A DNA stretch of 64,000 nt from Embiotoca jacksoni. Its lineage: Eukaryota > Chordata > Actinopteri > Embiotocidae. Position numbers and translations under genes: made by a program. The notes under the pieces are model-generated. The model was given only the letters and a program-made list of their open reading frames with translations. It made no database searches and was not told the origin of the DNA. Below, piece after piece: positions 51,001 through 62,224 of the stretch. Position 1 is the stretch's first letter, and every line of letters begins with the position of its first letter. The stretch lies in the NCBI GenBank assembly GCA_022577435.1, contig JAKOON010000050.1, forward strand, positions 2,368,501 to 2,432,500, read 5' to 3'.

Positions 51001-54000
51001 TAAAAGTCATATTTCTTGTATTTGTGTGGGTTTGCCCTGTAGAGACAGGCAGCTTACAGCAAAGTGAAACGATATTATGGTTTAAAACCGACTTTTATTT
51101 GTCATTGATTGACCTCAACAGATAAATCTTCCATTGCCATAATTCCACAGTTTTTTTTTTGGTATCCAACAACTTCCCCTTTCAGTTTAATCCCAAAAAA
51201 AAATGTTCTTGGAAACACCTGGGTTTGTGCCTCTTTCTTTTACAGGGAATAATATAGCGTCATGCAGGGCAGGTAGCTATTCTTATTGTTATTTATAACC
51301 CTAAATTGGGTCAGGCCAAAACAACATATCTTATTTGTATTCCCACAGCAGCAAAGGAGCTGGTGGTGAGAGACTCCAAAAGAAGATCCCGCAAATCTAA
51401 GAGGAACAGCATCTCCAGCATCCACACGAAATCAGAACCAATCATTGGGATGACTGGCAAGTCCCTTCAAATGTCATAATTGTTTTTTTTGTTTTTTTTT
51501 TTTTAAATGAAGGAAGTTCAATTAAATATTTGTGGATGTAATTAATAGTACTGAACAGCTTCTGATTACTAATATTTGTTGGTGATATTTTAAATAGAAA
51601 TATCCAAATGAACTATAGTTCCTGCTTGAGTCTTGTTTCTTTCTGTTTCTCATTTAGAATTAAAAGAAAAGTTCACAAGTAAAGTGGAAGGTGGGTACTT
51701 TATTTTCTCATTACTACAATCTTTTTTTTTACCAGACACTTTTTGTTCCACAGTTATTAACTCTGTTTAGTTTGGCTTCAATTTGACTGTTTCAGCTCAT
51801 TGGTTATTTTGAAAAGACAGCATAAACAAGAGCTCCGTCTTCAGAATTTCCTTTCAATTCATAAATTATCTCACCTTTCGAATTTTGCTTTTATAAAAAA
51901 AAAAAATGCAGCGTCTTTCATCGAGGATGAAATTTGTTTTATTATCATAATGACGTCTGTGAAGAAGAAAAAAATGTTGCCTCCTTTTTAGTAACAGTAT
52001 TCATAAAAATATATAAAATCAAGTGTCTACAAAGCTCCTGTCTATCATTGGGTTTGTTTTCTATCCATGAGAAGTTACAAAAAATACCAGTTGCCACACT
52101 GAGGAATTAGCTTCACTTAAGTTATGTCTGATCAGCCCATTAGCGGGGCTAAAAATTGTGCTCCGCAGCTCTTTTGCATATGCATAGACAATAAATAACA
52201 CTGCAGGGTAATGTCCACTCCAGACCTGCAGCAGAACGCCAGTGTCAGCGGGATGGGATCGGTGGTCATCACCGGGTGGAGGCTGATCAGAAGGCAGTTC
52301 CTGGCGCTCTTTATCAAGCGCTTCCACCACGCCCGACGGAGCCGCAAGGGACTCATTGCCCAGGTAATGGCCTCAGTCTGTCATGCTGATGAATTGAAGG
52401 GTTATACGAGAAGGGTTGCATGGGAGGATCAAGGTAGGATTGTGTGAAATACATGTTGGCCTTCAAAATCAGTTAATGACACATGATAAAGTGAGCTAAT
52501 TTAGAATGTGGAGGGAAAAGTCGTCCATCTCGTCAAGTCAATAGTTTTGGAGTTCACGTTGTTGGAAAAGAAATCCACACCGAGGTCGCTGAAAGATGTG
52601 AACGGCAGCATCGAGAAGGAAGTGACATCATGGTGGTAAACTGTTTTCAATAATCATCTTCACCTTAAAAGGTGCGTGTTCTCCCAAAAAGACACGCACA
52701 GGACAGACGTCAGGGTTTAATGTTGCTGCTGAGATTTGTTTCTGTGATCAGACAAGTGTCAATATCCTGGACCACAAATGTTTCACTCTCACCTTTGCAC
52801 TTTGAAAGGATGTCACACCTAGTTTCAATCACAGGGAGCTAATAATACATTTGTGTGTCGATACAAGGTGCTGACAGCTTCACCTGATCGCTGTGATTGG
52901 CAGCACAAAAGGCAAAGTGACACCCATGATTTGTTTTTCCTTCGTTTTACCGTGCGCTAATCATGTGCTTTCATTAACCACGTATTAAATGTGATCGCAC
53001 AACAATTAGAGAGATGACAGACTCCTATTAGCTTGTTAGGTGTATGTCTATATTATTTTGTTCCCTAGAAACATAATTTCAGAAGTCAAAACCAATAAAG
53101 AGACATCGTTTAAACAAGTCAAAACCAATTTCGTTAAGGAGCAATTTTCAAAGTTTTTTTGTTTGTTTTTTCCACCCAAGTTTTAAAAAGTGTGTTCTGG
53201 CTTTAATTGTATTGACACACGTGTCGATATTCATTGTGTGTGTGTGTGCGTGTATGTGTGTATGACAGCTGCCATGATGCTGAAATAATGCTCACTGAAA
53301 ATGCTCGTCCTCGCCTGAAGGGAACAGAGAGAGGGGGGGAGGGGGGAGCTCTGCTTCACCTTTTGAGATGTGCACAGGCTCTTCGTGTAATTTGCCGCTG
53401 AACCAATCCCCATTAGTCACTGTCAATCTCGGACGTCCCTCCTTAGTGTGGGACGCAGAGCAGGATGGAAGGATAAGTGTGCGACTGCGGATGTACAAGG
53501 GTGCACATTGTCTGCAAGGGCACACCTCCTACCTCTTCCTCTTTACTCATTTGGCTAAAGGTCCCCCCCCCCCCGCCCGCCCACCCCCGTCATGTCAACA
53601 GCTCCCATTGTCAGCAGATATGATTGTGCAGTGAGGTAATCCCCCTGAATACAAGCGGTTAGGGGAATATAAAAGAGATTACGGCCTGAAACACAAAAGG
53701 AGTGATTTATGGGGCTGGAAGTCGGGGGACAGGCGAGGCTTGGCAATGTCAGAGTCAGAGGGAAGCAGTCATTGGTTACGTTGTGGTGGATGGGTTGAAG
53801 GGGTTCTGTTGTTTGGAGCTGGCACCGAACGTACTGCAACAACACTTTTCAATACCATAGACTGTATATAAACGTGGACGTAACTTCCGGGTCTGAAAAA
53901 CGAGGCCGAAGCGCTTTAAGCTGCGATACCACTGAGGGCCACTAGGGGTTGGCTCCATATTCGGCATGTCTCATTCAATTCGAGGTCGATCCATTTTTTT

Positions 54001-57000
54001 TTTCCACAAGTTATCAAGGTTTTACCGGCTAAAGTAAGTCTTGTTTCATGCGGTGTTTTGTTTACCATTTTACCACTGGTGATAGGTTTACTAACTATTT
54101 GTTACATTTTGTGTGAAGGCTGTGAAAAGAAAAGGCCTCATTACGACATCAGTAAAAACATCCAAGGTGATGTTATTATCCACTCTAATGCAGGGCAAAG
54201 CCAGAAAGCTATTATTCATAAATGAAATTGGATAGACGTAAATTATTGTTGAGGAAATAACCTCAGTCTAATGAGGCATTTGACTTTGCAGGAAACAAAA
54301 CATCTTAATCTTGTTGTGGTGTTTTTTTTTTTACCCTTTTTTTTTTTTTTCTTTTTTTTGTGTGCTTGTAATCCCCTCCTCTTCTTTAAATCCCCACTAA
54401 ACTTGAAAATGTGATAAACTCATGCATTGTTCATGGGAGTGCTTCGGCTCTGTGAGCATAATGACTTCTCCCAGGTTTTTTTTTGTGTGGATTTCTCTCA
54501 ATGGAAGAAGTACCAGCTGTCACCTGCAATTACTGTCGAGAGAAAGAAAGAGAGAGGGAGCAACAGAACAAGAATCGTTCTTTCTTGTGCGCTCTGCCAT
54601 TAAGCTTTTCAGTCTCATTGCTGCTCTTTATCTTACCCTGCAAGCACATTTCCATGGCCGCAGCTCGCCTGCAGTAAATTTAGGATTTTTCAATTGGAGC
54701 ATCTTGAATTGGCCTGGCAAATTGCGTGCCCTGCAATTAATCAAGTGCATGCGAACCTCCCCTTTTGCTACCCAGCGCAACCCAAACCTACCAATGATTA
54801 AACAGTAAAGATACCCTGCATTTTTCCCACTGGCCTTTTTGTCAGCTCGAACAATGTAATGAAAAGAGAATTACATGTTGAAGAAAAGAGGATTGGATGG
54901 GGAGGTTGGGGAAAGCACGTCTTGTGTTTGTTTTTCTTTTTTCTTAAAAAAAAATTACACAAAAGACAAGAGAATGGCGAGAAACTAATTATATCTGAGT
55001 GGCCAGACGATGGTGGCCGTGTTGGAAGTGTTTAATCAAACTCATAAAGCATGCAGGAGAGCCCAAACAAGTTGACGTGGAGCATATTAATGTGCGCGCG
55101 TTATTGCATCGGTCCTGCGTTATTGTTGATTGCATCAGGCATTTTGCATTTTGTCATGACGGTAAGGGAGCTCGGGGAAGGCGAGTGATGAAATTGATCT
55201 CGCATTGACTAATGAGTAGTGGAAGGCTCGCACACGTAAACATGCATCTGTATCACCCCTGCAGACGCCCTTCATCATTCATCTAAAGCAGGGCGGCTAT
55301 AATTTCATCACTGGTAACTGTTCCGCTGTGTATTGTAACACTGGTCATAAAAGGAATACAGCTTGTTTGCACAGATATAATGACATACTGTATATTCTGC
55401 TGCATCTGTTACTCTACAGTACCTCTAGGATTAAATGCAGTGTTGGGAAGGTTGCATTTGAAATACAATCAGTTCCTGGTTACCCTGTAAAAAAAATGTA
55501 ATACCTTATGTAACTATTTTAATTACTTAATCAAAGTAACTTATCACAGTTGATGGCATTTTGATGACTTTGCTTACGAATGTTTTAAACTGGGCAATAA
55601 AGCTGAAAAGTCCTTCGATATAAATGTAAACTAGGCCGCGTAAACCTCTCAACAATTCTTAACACTGATTACGTATTATTTAAAAGTTCTTCCAAGTAAC
55701 TTTAATTGAAATGGAAATGTTTTGATTTCAACCCACAGCCAGCAAAATAAATCAAAAGTATGTAGATCACAACCGATTGTAGTGAAGGAAAAATGTTCCC
55801 AAAACTTAAGGGCAACTCCATGCTGAGTGATGATAGAAATATCAGCAGGGCTATCACTATTTGCCGATACTGGTTTTTGAATGGCTCTTTTTAAATACCT
55901 TTCCTTTTTATACAACAACATTGCTAACAGCCTCAGTATGGTTGATTAGAGCAATGAATGTTGATTTGATTAGCACACGAGAGGCGAGTTTAAACAAGAT
56001 AACCAATTAAAAAGAAGGTTCATTGGAGTGCATACAGCCCAATGAAGATAGAAGACATTCCTACTGGGAGAAACGATGAAAAGCAGCAAAAATAATATTC
56101 TAGTCTACATATAAGTTTTACAGAAACTCTGATATTCAAATGCAACCCCTTTGTAATCACCAACATTTTGAATAGTAACACACAATCACACAAATTATTA
56201 CACAAATTCTCAGTAATTGTAACTGGTTACAATTACTTTTCCATTTATGATCTAGTTACATGTAATTAGTTATTCCCCAACACTGATTACATGAATCTTC
56301 AAAGCAGAGAATGTTCGGGATTTCTGTTTCTGAATTCAATCATGAACCTTTGAAAAGTTGTAAAATAGTCTATGTATTTTTTGTTGCGTTGTTTCCTTTT
56401 GTTTTAAATCTTTAGGACTGTTTTATTAATTTTGGGGCACAGCACTGAAATCATTTTCTTTTACAATTACTTCCTGTGACGTTTTTGAAATGTCTTTTCT
56501 AATTGTTTTATGGAACATTTTGCTTCAAAGGTGTTTCTGATGTCGCGGGATAAATGTCTCCAGGCGAGAACTGACAGTTTAATGAGGTGTTTTAACTTTA
56601 AATTGTCTCTGTCCGCCCAGGTGATCTTGCCTGCTGTTTTTGTGTGCCTGTCTCTGATCTTCTCGCTCATCATCCCGCCATTCACTGAATATCCGAGTCT
56701 GGAGCTGCAACTCTGGATGTACGGGCTGCCTCAAACCACCTTTTACAGGTAACAGCGCTCTCGTAAGACATATATCATTTGTCGGTGTTGTTTTTTTATT
56801 AGTTAATGCGACATTTTAACCCAGTTCACCTCAAAGCATTATTTTAATTTTGTGATTCTATGATTTCTTATTAAAGCTCTACTCTACTGCCAAATGAAAT
56901 GAGCATTTCAAATTAAAATACTAATTTGATATTCGCGGAGAGCTATTAGACTATTATTCAACTATTATTACTCATATTATTAACTGGACCCATCACCAGC

Positions 57001-60000
57001 CACACATAGAGAAAGAGAGACCAACTCACGCCATAAAACTCGGGCTCAGCAAATGTCTTCCAACGTCAAAAAGCCTCGCCTTGTACGAAGCTGATGAAAA
57101 GCATGTCTTTAGCTGTCATCCTTGAGATGAGGGCCGTTCATGCTCTTTATGTCTAACATCAAACTTACTTTGTCAGGCCATTGATCATTGATTTGTGTTT
57201 GGACCGTTTGCTCTGTGTTTTTCTGTCAAATTGCTGTGCACGGTTGTGATGGACTCCTGGTACGCTGTCTCCACACAGAACATTTTGACAGCTGCAGTAG
57301 TCAATGCATGTATCTCCTGTTTGCATTGTGGCATTTAATCTTACACGTTTTTACCTGACAAAGTCCATCGCCTGGTAGCAAGTAGCAACATGTTCCTCTC
57401 CTCCTCCTCGTGTTATTTATTGGTGTTTGTCAAACAGCTTTTACATGAATTATCGCCACCTGCTGGCATGAGTAATGCATTAATACCAGTAAAATCAAGG
57501 GAAGTTAGGCAGAACAGTGGATTTTAGATTATTATTATTTTTTTTTTATGACTTTACAAATCATGACCTATGCCTGATTCTAGAAACAAACAATTTGGAC
57601 CCTTTTTATGAATATTATTTTCGCAGGGAAGAATCTTCTGGCAAAGAATATTTACTGTTAAGAAAAAGGAAAAGCGTGTTTGAAAAATTGAAAGGAGCAC
57701 TGGAGATTTGTAGATGAACAAGAGACTGCAACCTTGGAGGAGAGTTACACATCAATTACAGAAAATCAAAGCAAATACATGTCAGAAATGTGTTCGCTGT
57801 CTTATTGTAAGAGATTTTTGTATTACTGAAGCCATCAATCTGGACACTTTCCTGTTTTTGGCTGCAGCTTGATATTGAGACATACAGTCATCAGTGATAC
57901 GTCTCAGCCTTGGTGGACTTAGAAACAAACTGAGAACAAACACAAAGCACCACTTTAAACTGCTCTTTTAAAAAAAATCTCACCATATTTTGTAAAACGT
58001 TTAGTAATAAACAACGTATATCCCCATGTGTCCATATTTACTATAAATGACACTTATCTGACAAGACTTGTGACAGGGCTTATTTCTTAGTGTGATTTTA
58101 GAGGTAAAATACCTCCACATTCACACCAATGAGCTAAAAATTGCTGCCGGGGCATCTCATCTTTCTCTATAACAACAGAAATTGCAGCTGAATTCTAATG
58201 CGCACTGATGGTTAAAGCATCTGTCCAAACCGTCAAGCTAATCTTGACGTCGTATTCATACTGTGTTCGTGTGACATGAAGCTGTCGTCGCTTATCCAGT
58301 CTGCAGGTATTTCATTTCCCCTGGAAGCACTTTGCAAAAATTCCCTTTGAGGATGTGAAGACACAATGAGCATAGCCTCATGTGAAACTGGTTGAGTCAA
58401 GATAGAATCTAAACTCTTGGTCAGAATGAGAAGCTGCTCACTTTGTATTTAAACACTTTCATTTGATATGATGGAATGTAAAAAAAAACACTTGAGACTT
58501 TATGATTGTTTTATCTCCTCAAAGCAATTAAGTATATATTTGTATGTTTTGCTTTTACACTAGTTTGACATTAGATATTTTTAGTTTTTCAATATGTTTT
58601 TATATGTATTTTTTTTTATATTGTTTTTATCAAATTTGGTGTAATAATAAATTAAACTTTAGTTCTTGTAAATATAATTTATATAACTTGTTTGTAACCT
58701 TCCAATTTACATATATCTATTGTAATAATGAGGCCACATTTGAATACACCATAGATTTGACATCACATGCACATGAATAATAATAGCATGCAATTCAATG
58801 CGGACACCAAATTGGCAGTAATTTATTGTACAGTTTTTGGAAACATTTTAAAGTTGGTTGTATTTTCTGTGCTTAAACCAAATTCTCCAGATAGTTTCAA
58901 GTTAAAAAGCCACAGTTTTAACAACAATCTAAACTACAACCCTAAAACTTTAACCTTAAAGACAGTGGTCATCACACTTCAAATAAGATAATGTGGGTTT
59001 TAAAATAAAACAAATAAACCTGTTTTTTGGTTTGTTTGTTTTTTTTCAAAAATTCATTAAAACAATTGCAATTGAATAAACAAATATTTTTTTTCATATT
59101 TTTTTTGCTGAAACATTAAAGTGAGGCTCTGTCGCTCTCCATGGTGCTGAAACATACTAATCCAGTCTGACTCTGCATAACTCTTTTCACAGAACTCCTT
59201 CACTCAGGTCGCTCTCCACAGTGCTGAAACCTTCCAAACCCAGTCTTTTTGTTTTAGTCTTCACCAGCACTTAGCAACCACCTGTGACCTACTGCAACAC
59301 CTGCCTGGGCTAACAAGGCTAACAATAACAGTCTTGCCAAAATTACAAACTATAATGTAATGGCAAACAACAAATGGCATGTTTGCAACCCACCGGAAAA
59401 CCAAGATATTTTCCAGAAACACCCTAAAAGCTGCACAGCTATCCACTGAAGATGGCTTCACTGTAGTGGAATAACACTCACAGCTGCTTTCAAAAGGCCA
59501 ACGAGACCTTTTCACATCACTGTGTCCTGTCTTCACACTAAAAGGTTGATATAAGGTTTTTTTTTTATCAGGGTAACTTACCAGAACACAATACAACATG
59601 TGAGAAGTGGTAGTAAAATGATTCACTCATGACTTTTTACAGCCCGAATGGATTTCACTCACTATGATTATAATTGCCATGTAGTCACTGCCAAAGTGGC
59701 AAAACATGAACTGCACATTTAGTTTTCTGGGGAATTCAAGCGAACTGTTCATGTGTGATGCGTTTGAAACTTGGGCTGATCATAATTTAAAATTCATTCC
59801 CTTTAGCTAAGTTGTAAATGTTGTATTTTCACGTTAGTGCTTTTTAAAAAAAAAAATCCAACTTGATAATGATTGTAACGAAAAGTGGTGTCTTTTAATC
59901 TTAAAAGTTTATTCCAAGGAGCATTATTGTACTTCACTACGTACCTCACAGATGCCAATGATCCATATTTCAGCTTTGACCTCATTTAAGATAATAATCA

Positions 60001-62187
60001 CGTAATTTAGAATTTCAAGCTTTGAACCCTGCTTACTAGTTTATCATGCATAGCTGAGGTAATAATACATTAGTTCCCCTTTGTAGTTTTAATTTGTGGT
60101 TGGTTTGGTTTACTTTTTTCAAAAAAAATCGGCATCAGATATTTCCCTTCTGCTCGCAAATTCCCCAAAGGGGTTGTTTCTGTATTATAGTGCAGCCTTC
60201 ATTTGACTTTCTTTCTGATACTGTCTCACTTCTTGCTTTTATGATGTTTCATTTCGACTTGATGAACTATTCATTAGTTCCACTGTTTCTGTGTATATGC
60301 ACAAGTCTTCATTTTTGGAACCATCCAATAGTTTTATTATCTTGAATAACATGGTAACCCAGCCATTGTTAATTGCAAAACAGATGGCTGCACATAATCC
60401 ATTTTTTACAATCGGACCACTTCAATTGCGCTCACTGGTGGCCAAGGAAAATGACCGTGTGACCTTCATGGAGACGCCTCTAAATGAGACAATGAACACT
60501 GTATTAATCCAAATGGTTGGCTGGGCGGCGGCCACTGCTGGCAGAAAGCCATCACGATGGTCTTTATGAAACACTGTGTTTTAACTCCCACAGCACCCTT
60601 AAGATAAAGGGCAGAGTGTGTGTGGTTAGTAATGAGAGTGAAATTGGAATTGGAAGATTGTTTAAGTGAGACACAGGGCTTTGATATGTACAGGACACTC
60701 GGATGATAATGAAAGGCTGTGAAGAACCTTCATTGTACACAGAATCCTGAACAGGCTGATATCAGTGGGAGTTTGGACAGGAATACACATCTGGACAGAA
60801 GCTGGACTCAAACTACAGAGAACATCACTTTACAGTCAATAGTGCTTTGGGAATTCAGGTTTTTGACTCTTTGGCCAAAAGGTCGATGAATTTAATGATT
60901 TTTCTCTCATTCTTCATTAAGCTAACCCCAACGTTGTGCAGCATTGCTATCGACTATTACCGTAAAATGGACCTCTCTCGATCCCCTGGTGGACAATGTC
61001 TCAGTTCCTTTCAGGGCTTTTTAATGATATGTTTAAGATTAATGATTGTCTAAACTGTGCTTTGCCAGTGTGCAAAACAAATCAGAGGACTAAAATCTGA
61101 ATTGGTTGTGACATGAAATGGTATTGCAAACCTAATGGCAGAAATCTGAGGTTTTGGTCAATCATGCTGCTTATTTGAGTGTGAACAAACTGACTGAGCA
61201 TTATTCTGGCTCATAATAGATCAGTGACTGATGTGATATCAAGCCTCTGATATTAAATTATTGACCATCCAGTGAGAGACACCAGTCAAACCACCAGTAG
61301 GCTCAGACTTTCTCTTCCTCACTCTTCTGTAAACGCGTCTCTTATTGGCTGTTCTCAGTCTTCTTCTTTGGTGAATCTGTGATCTCAGCATAGAGCCCTG
61401 AATTGTTTGATTGTAAGTACCAACCATTCTGGTATTAGTAAGACTACACAGATCGCTCAGTACATTGATTTAGCTGATTAAGACACCAATCTGATACTCT
61501 GCCATCCTGTATAATTACTCCAGATCTCAGCCAGTCATTGGTGATGACCACCATGGGTCTGATTCATTTTGAATGACTAAATGACAATTACTGTGTAAAT
61601 CAGGCCGGTTGACCTGCATTGTTGAGACATGATTCAGAGACAGCTTTAACCAATCAAAGCTGCAGCACCACAACTGGTGCTAATGCATGTTTTAGGCTTT
61701 AATGCATGTTTTTCAATATTTTCTTCCCAGTGTGGACAGGTTAACGATGGCTCCACCAAACAGCTCTTTCTTTTACTTTTTTTTCTTTACCTGTGCACTC
61801 GTGTTCGAACAAAAGACCCATTCATACTTGTTGGTCTGTTTTTTTGACATTTTGACAGATTAGCTGGCGCTCCCGGATTAAAATGACATGTCGAACCGCC
61901 GGGAGAGATGAAATGTAAAATCTTCTTGCATGCTTCAAAATGTTGGAATGTTTTTATTTGTAATCATTACATGCCTATTATTTACAGCAATGATGGCCCA
62001 GAAAACACGGAAGTGTCCCGGGTGGTTGAGACCTTGGTGAACGACCCTGGTTTTGGGACGCGCTGCATGAATGGAGACCCCATACCGTAAGCATTTCTAA
62101 GGATAAAAGGTTAACAGCTTATGGAGCAAAACATGGCGGCCATACATCCAGGTCGAATGGGACTGATAATGTATGAAGCTTTGAAAG

Positions 62188-62224
<37 letters not shown>

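Larger units (their letters stand above)
52364..56620 (+). other. Intron 20
   Basis: About 4.3 kb. Contains TG-rich sequence at 53237-53264, a dispersed repeat copy at 53853-54005, T-rich runs near 54320-54360 and a hAT-type MITE at 55438-56285. 3' end GTCCGCCCAG. Confidence 0.82.

Noticed and set aside
54422..54808. 128-codon ORF in intron 20
   Set aside because: Low-complexity composition and no similarity to any family I recognise; wholly intronic.
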